A stretch of DNA of 28,144 nucleotides. It comes from JB111 sp052093225. GTDB taxonomy: Bacteria; Actinomycetota; Actinomycetes; Actinomycetales; Actinomycetaceae. A model generated the notes under the pieces. The model was given only the letters and a program-made list of their open reading frames with translations. It was not told the DNA's origin and made no database searches. The DNA lies in assembly GCA_052093225.1 (NCBI GenBank), contig JBQDDG010000041.1, forward strand, positions 1-28,144. The letters run 5' to 3'. This document shows positions 1-7,604 of this stretch, in pieces. How positions within the stretch are numbered: position 1 is the stretch's first letter; the number at the start of each line of letters is the position of its first letter. The position numbers and the translations under genes were made by a program.

Positions 1-71
1 GCACGGGCGAAGAGGTTCTCGTCGGCGACTGGGACGGCAACGGCACCGACACCCTTGGTATCCGCCGCTGA
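1..71 (+). CDS. C-terminal tail of a secreted protein with FG-GAP-like repeats (5' truncated)
   Basis: Only the last 22 codons lie in the window, reading from base 3 to the TGA at 69-71. The encoded end, EEVLVGDWDGNGTDTLGIRR, is almost the same as the ends of the three complete genes at 427-2478, 2866-6147 and 9785-13441, so this is the last repeat of the same C-terminal module. The catalytic part is upstream of the window and unknown. By its place in the cluster it may be another sugar-active secreted protein (for example a ThuA-type domain, which often travels with DUF1080 and sugar dehydrogenases), but that is a guess. A perfect hairpin follows eight bases after the stop. Confidence 0.85.
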   Translation, partial: TGEEVLVGDWDGNGTDTLGIRR

Positions 72-78
72 TCCCACC

Positions 79-108
79 CACTCGTGAGGAGTCCTCTCCT
101 CACGAGTG
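79..108 (+). terminator. Perfect 13-bp hairpin after the partial gene
   Basis: CACTCGTGAGGAG (79-91) and CTCCTCACGAGTG (96-108) are exact inverted repeats around a TCCT loop, starting eight bases after the stop. No T-tract follows. It probably ends transcription or protects the 3' end, and its right arm is also the first unit of the repeat array that follows. Confidence 0.6.
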
Positions 109-198
109 AGGGGCAACTTCCACGAATGAGGGGTTCCTTCCACGAATGAGGGGCATTTTCCTCACGAGTGAGGAGTAGGTCCCGCACACAGGTCGGGC
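101..198. repeat. 3' intergenic repeat array A (20-22 bp GTGAG units plus conserved tail)
   Basis: Four units begin CACGARTGAGG at 101, 121, 141 and 163, with periods of 20, 20 and 22 bases and variable ends (caacttc, ttccttc, cattttcct). The last unit runs into a 24-base tail (175-198) that recurs identically at 13612-13635. The same kind of array follows the genes ending at 2478 and 13441. Degenerate peptides from these arrays appear in all frames and are not coding. Confidence 0.75.
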
Positions 199-397
199 CC
201 GGATGCGCATTCCGTCGGACGACTCGGGGGAGCCACACCCTGTTGCCCGCGCCGACGAACTGGTTGGATCGACGAACGACCCGGACGGTGGTCCGATTCC
301 GCCGCCGGCGCACGACACGGCGCGACCGCGGTGGGCCGGGAGCTGCGCAGCCGCAGCTGCCGGCGCCGGTGAGATCCCGTGCTGGACGCGCGAGGCA
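199..397. other. Intergenic region upstream of the DUF1080 gene
   Basis: No convincing gene. The only structure I see is an inverted repeat, AGCTGCG (341-347) / CGCAGCT (352-358) with loop CAGC, about 70 bases before the start codon. A comparable hairpin sits about 80 bases before the next gene of the family. No clear -35/-10 pair was found. Confidence 0.35.
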
Positions 398-434
398 CGT
401 CAGGTGTGCGACTTCGAGGAGGAATCGTGACCAG
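398..434 (+). promoter_or_regulatory. Conserved 37-nt leader/RBS/start box, copy 1
   Basis: These 37 bases match 2837-2873 at 36 of 37 positions and cover the 5' leader, the ribosome site GAGGAGG (416-422), the GTG start at 427 and the next few bases. The conservation covers non-coding bases, so it reflects recent duplication or a shared control element. Confidence 0.55.
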
Positions 435-2478
435 GAGATCACCAGGCAGCAGATTGCCGTCGCGTGCGGTGGGTGCTGCGCTGACAAGCGCTCTCGTCCT
501 GCCGCTGATGCTCGGCGCGGCTGGGGCCGCGGCAGACGAGACCGAGGCCGGGCCGCTGCCCGCTTGCGCGGACCCGGATCCCGACATATCCGCGAACGAC
601 GAGTTCGACGGCACGGCCATCGACACGTGCCGGTGGGAGGTCATCGACTACGACCCTGAGCTGGCCGAGGTCGCCGACGGCGCCTACCACGTCACCACCA
701 CCGACGCGGACATCTTTGGGGTAGACAACTTCGTCGTGCCGAACATCCTGCGCAACCGAGTGCTCACCGGTGACGAGTGGACGGTGGAGACCATGTTCAC
801 CGCCGACCTGGAGAGCTCGTATCAGCAGGGCGGCCTCATGGTCTACGCGGACGCGGACAACTACGTGAAGATCGAACCGATGTTCTACGGAGGTTTCGCA
901 CCGCTTGTCGTCGAGCTGGTCAGCGAGGTGGACGGCGACTTGTCTCGCTCGGACGACCTGACCTCTCTCCCGCTTGCCGATGAGTACTACGTCCGGCTGA
1001 CCCGTGACGGTGACACCTTCACAGGCGCCTACTCCACCGACGGGGAGACATGGCAGGAGATGCCGGAGGCGGTGACCAACGACCAGCTGGAGGACTCGGG
1101 CCCGGGGATCTACGCGCTCGGCGCCCGGCAGCTCGAGCCGACCACGGTGAGTTTCGACTACTTCCGTGACGTCAACGACCACCCAGAACCACCGACCTGC
1201 CAGCCCGTCGAGGTCGAGGAGGGCTACACGCCTCTCTTCGACGGCACACAGGCGAGCCTGGACACCTGGAACCAGGCCGGCCCGGGCAGCTTCGAGCTGC
1301 AGGAGGACTGCACCGCACGGACGACGGGTGGCATGGGGCTGCTCTGGTTCCCTCAGGAGTTCGACGCCTACAGCCTCCGGCTCGACTGGATGATGTCCGG
1401 GGACGACAACTCGGGAGTCTTCGTCGGCTTCCCGGACCCGGGCGACGACCCATGGATCGCCGTCGACCAGGGGTACGAGATCCAGATCGATGCGACCGAC
1501 GAGCCCGACCGCACCACCGGCGCGATCTACACGTTCCAAGGTGCCGACGAAGAGGCTCGTGACGAGGCGCTCAACCCGCCGGGGGAGTGGAACTCGTACG
1601 AGATCGTCGTCGACGACCCGATGATCGAGATCTACCTCAACGACGTCCTCATCAACTCCTTCGAGTCCACCGATCCGGACCGCGACCTCAGCTCCGGCTA
1701 CATCGGCCTCCAGAACCACGGGGACGATGACGATGTGGTCTTCCGCAACGTGCGCATCGACGAGCTGGACGACGACCAGGAGGAACCGGTGCCGCCGACG
1801 CCGGGTCGTGGCTTCTACCTGAACGACGGGTGGGACGCGAACGCCGACCACGAGTTCTCGTTCGGCCGGGTCGGTGACGAGGTCCTGGTCGGCGACTGGG
1901 ACGGCGACGGGTCCGACACGCTGGCCGTGCGTCGCAGCAACGCCTACTTCCTGTCCAACGACCTCTACGGCGGCGACGCCGCGGTCGAGCTGACCTACGG
2001 CCGTGCGGACGACGTCGTGCTCGTGGGTGACTGGGACGGCGACGGCACGGACACCCTCGCGGTGCGTCGTGGGAACAGCTACTTCCTCTCCAACACCCTC
2101 GAGAGCGGGGACGCGGAGACGGAGCTGGACTACGGCCAGGCCTCCGATCACGTGCTGGTGGGTGACTACGACGGCGACGCCGCAGACACCTTCACGGTGC
2201 GCCGTGGGAACACCTACTTCATCTCCAACACCCTGACCTCCGGGTGGGCCGACTCCGAGCTCGACTACGGCCGGGCGAGCGATGAGGTCTATGTGGGTGA
2301 CTGGGACGGCGACGAGACGGACAGCTTCGCGGTCCGCCGTGGCATCACGTTCTTCGTGTCGAACTCGCTGACCTCGACGCGTGCGGAGATCGAGCAGGAC
2401 TACGGCCGCACCGGCGATGAGGTCCTCGTGGGTGACTGGGACGGCGACGGCACCGACGCCCTCGGCATCCGCCGCTGA
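427..2478 (+). CDS. Secreted protein: ConA-like (DUF1349-type) domain, DUF1080 (3-keto-disaccharide hydrolase family) domain, five FG-GAP-like repeats
   Basis: 683 residues from GTG 427, chosen because GAGGAGG lies four bases upstream and the downstream sequence is a clean signal peptide (MTRRS, then a hydrophobic stretch to about residue 35, AGAAA). Residues about 50-245 resemble a concanavalin-like DUF1349 fold (DEFDGTAID start, GLMVYADADNYVKIE). Residues about 261-450 match the DUF1080/PF06439 pattern: GYTPLFDG, DNSGVFVGFPDP, YEIQIDA, GEWNSYEIVV, IGLQNHG and FRNVRI. Members of that family act on 3-keto-glycosides. Residues about 460-683 are five repeats of about 45 residues with the core VGDWDGDGxDtxaVRR, a likely calcium-binding surface module shared with the neighbours. 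There is no LPXTG or C-terminal membrane span, so retention at the surface would be non-covalent. The protein is probably exported and acts outside the cell; its exact substrate is unknown. Confidence 0.88.
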   Translation: MTRRSPGSRLPSRAVGAALTSALVLPLMLGAAGAAADETEAGPLPACADPDPDISANDEFDGTAIDTCRWEVIDYDPELAEVADGAYHVTTTDADIFGVDNFVVPNILRNRVLTGDEWTVETMFTADLESSYQQGGLMVYADADNYVKIEPMFYGGFAPLVVELVSEVDGDLSRSDDLTSLPLADEYYVRLTRDGDTFTGAYSTDGETWQEMPEAVTNDQLEDSGPGIYALGARQLEPTTVSFDYFRDVNDHPEPPTCQPVEVEEGYTPLFDGTQASLDTWNQAGPGSFELQEDCTARTTGGMGLLWFPQEFDAYSLRLDWMMSGDDNSGVFVGFPDPGDDPWIAVDQGYEIQIDATDEPDRTTGAIYTFQGADEEARDEALNPPGEWNSYEIVVDDPMIEIYLNDVLINSFESTDPDRDLSSGYIGLQNHGDDDDVVFRNVRIDELDDDQEEPVPPTPGRGFYLNDGWDANADHEFSFGRVGDEVLVGDWDGDGSDTLAVRRSNAYFLSNDLYGGDAAVELTYGRADDVVLVGDWDGDGTDTLAVRRGNSYFLSNTLESGDAETELDYGQASDHVLVGDYDGDAADTFTVRRGNTYFISNTLTSGWADSELDYGRASDEVYVGDWDGDETDSFAVRRGITFFVSNSLTSTRAEIEQDYGRTGDEVLVGDWDGDGTDALGIRR

Positions 2479-2482
2479 ACCC

Positions 2483-2545
2483 CACGTGTGAGGAGCCCCC
2501 TCCTGACGAGTGAGGGGCTCCTTCCACGAGTGAGGGGCTTGTTCC
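2483..2545. repeat. 3' intergenic repeat array B (degenerate hairpin plus GTGAGG units)
   Basis: A decayed version of the element after base 71. CACGTGTGAGGAG (2483-2495), spacer CCCC and CTCCTGACGAGTG (2500-2512) form an imperfect hairpin, followed by two more units (ACGAGTGAGGGGCTCCTTCC and CACGAGTGAGGGGCTTG). The conserved 24-base tail of arrays A and C is missing here. Confidence 0.65.
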
Positions 2546-2836
2546 CTTCTGAGCCGTGCTCGAGCGGCGACAGTCCAGGCACATCGGGCTCGTGGCGTGA
2601 TGCTCCGAGGGGCGTCGATGCATGCACGAGGGACTCTACCGTCGCCGTGGACTTTTTTTCTTGATGAGCCAAACCCCTTCTTTTCGTGGCGAACCAATGA
2701 TTAGATCGTTGTAGCTGCAGGAGCAGGGCCAGGTCGCCCCCGTCGTCGAGGACAACGGCCCCGCGCCCGCAGCACCCTGCGGGCCGTGAGGCGGAGCAGC
2801 CGCCGCCCGCAGGAACGCGCGACGTCCCTAGCCGCG
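2546..2836 (+). promoter_or_regulatory. Intergenic region with AT-rich patch, inverted repeat and leader hairpin
   Basis: No gene. An oligo-T run (2653-2659) and a generally AT-rich stretch (about 2650-2711) stand out from the roughly 70% GC background and probably hold the terminator of the upstream gene and/or the promoter of the next. Inside it lies an imperfect inverted repeat CAATGAT-TAG-ATCGTTG (2695-2711, one mismatch), a possible operator. Downstream GCCCGCAG/CTGCGGGC (2765-2772 and 2777-2784) form a perfect 8-bp hairpin with a CACC loop. No confident -35/-10 pair was assigned. Confidence 0.4.
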
Positions 2837-2873
2837 CGTCAGGTGTGCGACTTCAAGGAGGAATCGTGACCAG
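2837..2873 (+). promoter_or_regulatory. Conserved 37-nt leader/RBS/start box, copy 2
   Basis: Matches 398-434 at 36 of 37 positions. It includes AAGGAGG five to eleven bases upstream of the GTG at 2866, which settles the start of the next gene. Confidence 0.55.
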
Positions 2874-5800
2874 ACGATCAACCGGTAGCCGATGGCTGCC
2901 ACGCACCGCGGGCGCGCTGCTCGCCAGTGCGCTGGTGATGCCGCTGGCACTCAGCGGCGCCAGCGCCGAGCCTGCCGACGAACCGGCGCCGGCACCCGCT
3001 GCCGAGCCGATCCATGTGCCGGCGGAGCAGGTGTCGATCCAGATGTTCTCGCTCACCCCGTGGGTGGGGGATGCCGGTCTGGAGCCGGTGCTGGGACGTC
3101 TCGCCGAGATCGGCTTCCAGAACATCGAGCCGTTCGGTAGCAACTTCGGCGGCTACACGGCCGAGGAGTTCCGTGCGATGACCGATGGTCTGGGTCTGAG
3201 CGTGCCGTCCTCGCACTACAACGTCGACGAGGACACGTTCGACGAGACGTTGGAGTACGTGGCGACTCTGGGCCAGGAGTACGTCGGCTCGGGCGGCTTC
3301 GCGGCCCCAGGTGTCGACACGTACGAGAACACGCTCGCCACGGCCGCCACGCTCAACCGTCTCGGTGAGCGCGCGGTCGATGCCGGTGTCGGACCGATCG
3401 TGGGTCACAACCACGACGGTGAATTCAACGCCGTCTACGAGCACGAGGGTGAGGAGCTCTCGGCCTGGGAGATCCTGGCCGCCGAGACGAACCCGGAGTA
3501 CGTCACGTTCGAGCTCGACGTCGCCTGGGCCGCCCACGCCGGCGTCGACGTGCCTGCTCTGATCGAGGAGTACGGCGACCGCATCGAGCTCCTGCACATC
3601 AAGGACGCGACCAACGTCGGTGGCGAGGGTCGTCCGACCTTCACCAACCTCGGCGAGGGCGAGGTCCCGCTGCAGGAGATCCTGGCCGCAGCCCAGGAGA
3701 ACGCCACCATCTCCTACTACGTCCTTGAGTACGACCGCGCGGCTGACGGCGAATCGTTCGTCACGACCGGTTTCGAGTACCTCACCGGTGAGCCCGCGGG
3801 CGAGCCTGTGCCGCCCGAGCCGATCCACGTGCCGGCGGAGCAGGTGTCGATCCAGATGTTCTCGCTGATCCCCTGGGTCGGGAGTGAAGGCCTCGAGCCG
3901 GTCCTGGGACGCCTCGCCGAGATCGGCTTCCAGAACATCGAGCCCTTCGGTGGCAACTTCGGCGACTACACCGCCGAGGAGTTCCGTGCGATGACCGACG
4001 GGCTCGGGCTGAGCGTGCCGTCCTCGCACTACAACGTGGACGAGGACTCGTTCGACGAGACCCTCGAGTACGTCGCGACGCTGGGCCAGGAGTACGTCGG
4101 CTCGGGCGGCTTCGCAGCACCGGGTATCGACACCTACGAGAACACCCTCGCCACGGCCGAGACGCTCAACCGTCTCGGTGAGCGCGCCGTCGACGCCGGT
4201 GTCGGACCGATCGTGGGGCACAACCACGACAGCGAGTTCACCACCGTCTACGAGCACGACGGCGAGGAGCTCTCGGCCTGGGAGATCCTGGCCGCCGAGA
4301 CGAACCCGGAGTACGTGACCTTCGAGCTCGACGTCGCCTGGGCCGCCCACGCGGGTGTCGACGTTCCCGCTCTGATCGAAGAGTACGGAGACCGGATCGA
4401 GCTCCTGCACATCAAGGACGCGACCGGTCTGGGTGCCGACGACGGGCCGACCTTCACCAACCTGGGTGAGGGCGAGGTCGCGCTGCAGGAGATTCTTGCT
4501 GCGGCCCAGGAGCACGCCACCATCGCCTACTACGTCCTCGAGTACGACATGGCCGCTGACGGCGAATCGTTCGTCACGACCGGCTTCGAGTACCTCACCG
4601 GTGAGCCCGCGGGCGAGCCTGTGCCGCCCGAGCCGATTCATGTGCCGGTGGACCAGGTGTCGATCCAGATGTTCTCGCTGATCCCGTGGGTGGGCGATGC
4701 GGGTCTGGAGCCGGTGCTGGAGCGTCTGTCGTCGATCGGGTTCGTCAACATCGAGCCCTTCGGTGGCAACTTCTCGGACTACACGGCCGAGGAGTTCCGT
4801 GCGATGACCGATGGTCTGGGTCTGAGCGTGCCGTCCTCGCACTACAACGTCGACGAGGACACGTTCGACGAGACGTTGGAGTACGTGGCGACTCTGGGCC
4901 AGGAGTACGTCGGCTCGGGCGGCTTCGCGGCCCCAGGTGTCGACACGTACGAGAACACGCTCGCCACGGCCGCCACGCTCAACCGTCTCGGTGAGCGCGC
5001 GGTCGATGCCGGTGTCGGACCGATCGTGGGTCACAACCACGACGGTGAATTCAACGCCGTCTACGAGCACGAGGGTGAGGAGCTCTCGGCCTGGGAGATC
5101 CTGGCCGCCGAGACGAACCCGGAGTACGTGACCTTCGAACTGGACGTCGCGTGGGCCGCCCACGCCGGCGTCGACGTGCCTGCTCTGATCGAGGAGTACG
5201 GGGACCGGATCGAGCTCCTGCACATCAAGGACGCCACGAATGTCGGTGGCGAGGGTCGTCCGACCTTCACCAACCTGGGTGAGGGCGAGGTTGCGCTGCA
5301 GGAGATTCTTGCTGCGGCCCAGGAGCACGCCACCATCGCGTACTACGTCCTCGAGTACGACATGGCCCCCGAGGGCGAGGACTTCGTGACCACCGGGTTC
5401 GAGTACCTCACCGGCCAGGAGGCCGGCGAGCCGGAGGTTCCCGAGGAGCCGACGCCTGCCGAGCCTGCGCCGGGTGTCGGGTTCTACCTGAACAACGGGT
5501 GGGACGCGAACGCGGAGCACGAGTTCTCCTACGGCCGCGAGGGTGACGAGGTGCTGGTGGGTGACTGGGACGGTGATGGTCAGGACACCCTGGCCGTGCG
5601 TCGCGGCAACGCCTACTACCTGACCAACCACCTGTACGGCGGGAACGCCGACGTCGAGCTGACCTACGGTCAGGCCGGCGACGTCGTCCTCGTGGGTGAC
5701 TGGGACGGTGACGGCGTCGACTCGTTCGCGGTGCGTCGTGGGAACAGCTACTTCATCTCCAACACCCTGCAGTCCGGGGACGCGGAGACGGAGCTCGACT

Positions 5801-6147
5801 ACGGTCGCGCCTCGGACGACGTTCTGGTGGGTGACTACGACGGTGACGGCGTGGACACCTTCACCGTGCGTCGTGGCAACACCTACTTCATCTCCAACAC
5901 CCTGCAGTCCGGGTGGGCGGACTCCGAGCTCGACTACGGTCGTGCCTCGGACGACGTCTACGTCGGTGACTGGGACGGGGACGAGACGGACAGCTTCGCG
6001 GTCCGTCGTGGCATCACGTTCCTCGTCTCCAACTCGCTCACCTCGACGTGGGCGGAGATCGAGCAGGACTACGGCCGCTCCGGCGAAGAGGTCTTCGTCG
6101 GCGACTGGGACGGCAACGGCAGTGACACCCTCGGTATCCGCCGCTGA
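2866..6147 (+). CDS. Secreted triple-domain sugar isomerase/epimerase-like (PF01261 TIM barrel) protein with FG-GAP-like repeats
   Basis: 1093 residues from GTG 2866, with AAGGAGG upstream and signal peptide MTRRS...SGASA (about 34 residues). Three tandem TIM-barrel domains begin IHVPxxQVSIQMFSL at residues 49, 320 and 591, each exactly 271 residues apart. Each keeps the likely metal and catalytic motifs of the xylose-isomerase-like/sugar phosphate isomerase superfamily: EPFG, VGHNHDxEF, FELDVAWAAHAGVD, LLHIKDAT and YVLEYD. All three therefore look active. Linkers are Pro/Glu-rich (EPAGEPVPPEP). Residues about 870-1093 are the same five-repeat Asp-rich module as in the neighbouring proteins. 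Family members isomerise, epimerise or eliminate sugars, and relatives act with keto-sugar oxidoreductases. The true substrate is not readable from the sequence. Three fused copies in one exported chain is unusual; the family is normally single-domain. Confidence 0.87.
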   Translation: MTRRSTGSRWLPRTAGALLASALVMPLALSGASAEPADEPAPAPAAEPIHVPAEQVSIQMFSLTPWVGDAGLEPVLGRLAEIGFQNIEPFGSNFGGYTAEEFRAMTDGLGLSVPSSHYNVDEDTFDETLEYVATLGQEYVGSGGFAAPGVDTYENTLATAATLNRLGERAVDAGVGPIVGHNHDGEFNAVYEHEGEELSAWEILAAETNPEYVTFELDVAWAAHAGVDVPALIEEYGDRIELLHIKDATNVGGEGRPTFTNLGEGEVPLQEILAAAQENATISYYVLEYDRAADGESFVTTGFEYLTGEPAGEPVPPEPIHVPAEQVSIQMFSLIPWVGSEGLEPVLGRLAEIGFQNIEPFGGNFGDYTAEEFRAMTDGLGLSVPSSHYNVDEDSFDETLEYVATLGQEYVGSGGFAAPGIDTYENTLATAETLNRLGERAVDAGVGPIVGHNHDSEFTTVYEHDGEELSAWEILAAETNPEYVTFELDVAWAAHAGVDVPALIEEYGDRIELLHIKDATGLGADDGPTFTNLGEGEVALQEILAAAQEHATIAYYVLEYDMAADGESFVTTGFEYLTGEPAGEPVPPEPIHVPVDQVSIQMFSLIPWVGDAGLEPVLERLSSIGFVNIEPFGGNFSDYTAEEFRAMTDGLGLSVPSSHYNVDEDTFDETLEYVATLGQEYVGSGGFAAPGVDTYENTLATAATLNRLGERAVDAGVGPIVGHNHDGEFNAVYEHEGEELSAWEILAAETNPEYVTFELDVAWAAHAGVDVPALIEEYGDRIELLHIKDATNVGGEGRPTFTNLGEGEVALQEILAAAQEHATIAYYVLEYDMAPEGEDFVTTGFEYLTGQEAGEPEVPEEPTPAEPAPGVGFYLNNGWDANAEHEFSYGREGDEVLVGDWDGDGQDTLAVRRGNAYYLTNHLYGGNADVELTYGQAGDVVLVGDWDGDGVDSFAVRRGNSYFISNTLQSGDAETELDYGRASDDVLVGDYDGDGVDTFTVRRGNTYFISNTLQSGWADSELDYGRASDDVYVGDWDGDETDSFAVRRGITFLVSNSLTSTWAEIEQDYGRSGEEVFVGDWDGNGSDTLGIRR
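3010..5448 (+). repeat. Three in-frame direct repeats of 813 bp encoding TIM-barrel domains
   Basis: The repeats start at 3010, 3823 and 4636 with a constant 813-base period and no insertion or deletion. Copies 1 and 3 are base-for-base identical over 351 bp (3153-3503 and 4779-5129), while copy 2 differs there at many synonymous sites. Near the 3' end copy 3 instead follows copy 2 (for example CAGGAGATTCTTGCTGCGGC in both). This mosaic points to recent recombination or gene conversion between copies. Confidence 0.9.
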
Positions 6148-6160
6148 CCATCACGCATGA

Positions 6161-6219
6161 TCCGCTCTCGATGAGAGCGGACGGAGAGCCCTCGCACCGC
6201 ACGGTGCGGGGGCTCTCCG
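6161..6219 (+). terminator. Double hairpin terminator after the triple-barrel gene
   Basis: The first hairpin is TCCGCTCTC (6161-6169), loop GAT, GAGAGCGGA (6173-6181). The second is larger, from 6182 to 6219: CGGAGAGCC pairs with GGCTCTCCG and the pairing continues inward to a GCAC loop, about 17 pairs with one T-G wobble. No clear T-tract follows, as is common in high-GC actinobacteria. It lies 14 bases after the stop codon. Confidence 0.75.
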
Positions 6220-6514
6220 CCGTGCAGCCACGGCCACAACCCGGCGAGAGCGCTCGAAACGCAGGGGAGTGGTCGACGCCACATCGGAGCGCACGCTGAG
6301 AGTGGGAGGCCGTGATCGACGGTGAGACACGGCCGCTCGATTCGTGGACGACACACCAAGTGGTGTCGAGAACTCACGGCTGTCGGGTGTCGGGTGTTGG
6401 CCAAGAGATCCTGAGACGAGCTGGACCGCAAGTCGATCGTGGTGCGGAACGACGTCGGCGCCGGCAGTCACGCAGCCTCGGCGATCCCAAGTCCGACGAA
6501 TGACGGACCATCAT

Positions 6515-6567
<53 letters not shown>

Positions 6568-6587
6568 AGGTCTGATCGACTCGTATC

Positions 6588-6797
6588 GACGCAGTGACGC
6601 AGTGACGCAGTGACGCAGTGACGCAGTGACGCAGTGACGCAGNNNNNNNNNNNNNNNNNNNNNNNNNNNNNNNNNNNNNNNNNNNNNNNNNNNNNNNNNN
6701 NNNNNNNNNNNNNNNNNNNNNNNNNNNNNNNNNNNNNNNNNNGACGCAGTGACGCAGTGACGCAGTGACGCAGTGACGCAGTGACGCAGTGACGCAG
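6588..6797. repeat. (GACGCAGT)n octamer tandem repeat interrupted by a 100-N assembly gap
   Basis: Exact GACGCAGT units occupy 6588-6642 and 6743-6797, 55 bases on each side of the 100 N (6643-6742). The true number of units is unknown because the assembly broke inside the repeat. The repeat carries no stop codon in some frames and so creates an artificial open frame, which I do not regard as a gene. Confidence 0.95.
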
Positions 6798-6849
6798 ACG
6801 AACAGGTAGGGCTCAACTCCCGGGAACCGCCCGATCGTGGCCCGATCCG

Positions 6850-6863
6850 ATAATGTACATTAT
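6850..6863. promoter_or_regulatory. Perfect AT-rich palindrome ATAATGTACATTAT
   Basis: A perfect 14-base palindrome in GC-rich surroundings, typical in form of a dimeric repressor site (TetR/GntR-like). It lies between the 3' ends of two convergent genes, with no start codon close by that fits, so it may be the remnant of a lost promoter. Confidence 0.35.
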
Positions 6864-7058
6864 GTCATTCTGTTGGGAGCAGGGCACGAACGCCTCTCCC
6901 CTTGACCTTCTTGACGCCTGTGCCCGGCCGGCCGCTCATCGCGGTTCTGTCCTCGGTGACGGACCACCGCCGCCCCCGTCGACGCGCGAGCGACTGTGCG
7001 CCGAGCCGGTCGAGCCGTTCAACCGGCGAGGACCAGCCACGCCCCGCCACACGACGGC

Positions 7059-7484
7059 TCAGTCCGCCGCGTCGCACACGTACTCGGCGGGCGTCGCACC
7101 GCCCTCGAGCTCCTCCTCGCCCGTGGTCTCGGGCCCGCCGGGATACTCGCCCTCGAACTCGAGGATCTGCACCACCGTCTCCGTCCCGTTGACCGGGTTC
7201 ATCCCGATCTGGACCAGTCCGTGCTCGCTGCTGTCGGCGGAGTAGGTCACCGTGACGGTGAGCTCGGCGTCGGACCCCTCGGCGAACGTCACCGAGTCGG
7301 TGTCACCGTCGGAACCGACCTGGCGGTCGACCTCGACCGAGTCCTCCTCGGTCTCTTCTCCCGCCTCGTACGTCACGTCGCACCGGATCGTCTCCGGTAC
7401 CGCGGAATCGTCGTCGGAGGACGTGCACCCGGCCAGCACCAACGCACCTGCGGCCAGTACTATGCGCCGGAACGTGGTAGCCAT
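7059..7484 (-). CDS. Small acidic lipoprotein of unknown function
   Basis: 141 residues from ATG 7484. The N-terminus has a basic start, a hydrophobic stretch and the lipobox LAGC followed by TSSDDDS, so it should be exported and lipid-anchored to the outer face of the membrane. The mature part is acidic (runs of Glu/Asp) and has two cysteines, in TIRCDV and near the C-terminus (YVCDAAD), which could pair. VTYEAGEETEEDSVEV and ELTVTVTYSADS suggest a small beta-rich domain, but I recognise no family. A GTG one codon earlier is possible; I prefer the ATG because TAACGT lies exactly six bases before it, fitting a leaderless transcript. It lies 120 bases downstream of the transporter gene on the same strand. 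Confidence 0.8.
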   Translation of the reverse strand: MATTFRRIVLAAGALVLAGCTSSDDDSAVPETIRCDVTYEAGEETEEDSVEVDRQVGSDGDTDSVTFAEGSDAELTVTVTYSADSSEHGLVQIGMNPVNGTETVVQILEFEGEYPGGPETTGEEELEGGATPAEYVCDAAD

Positions 7485-7490
7485 CACAAA

Positions 7491-7496
7491 ACGTTA
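7491..7496 (-). promoter_or_regulatory. Leaderless -10 element (TAACGT)
   Basis: TAACGT on the minus strand, followed by six bases and the ATG at 7484. This is the spacing expected if transcription starts at the start codon. There is no Shine-Dalgarno sequence. Confidence 0.5.
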
Positions 7497-7604
7497 TCGG
7501 CGCCGGCGCCGCCCGGCAACCGCTCGGCCGTCATTCCTGGCGATGTCCGGTTCACGCCCAGGAGCACCGCTCCCCCGTTTGTCGTCCTGAGGGTCCCGCC
7601 TGCC

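Noticed and set aside
101..198. Tandem units that might be a CRISPR array
   Set aside because: Units are 20-22 bases with no unique spacers of constant length and no cas genes nearby. They behave as degenerate tandem repeats.
478..492. Possible second LacI-type box (AAGCGCT in the signal peptide region), and another GAGCGCTC at 6248-6255
   Set aside because: Only the six- to eight-base core is palindromic and the flanks do not match. One is inside a coding sequence and the other lies downstream of a terminator.
439..2697. Very long open frame on the minus strand opposite the DUF1080 gene (similar ones at 2878-5631, 9920-12814 and 13791-15548 on minus, 19629-22553 on plus)
   Set aside because: High GC content at third positions of the real gene keeps the antisense frame open. 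The encoded proteins are Val/Arg/Asp-rich, without motifs or ribosome sites, and mirror the repeats of the sense gene.
6853..7245. Plus-strand frame starting just inside the AT-rich palindrome
   Set aside because: No ribosome site; it is low complexity and overlaps the lipoprotein gene in antisense.
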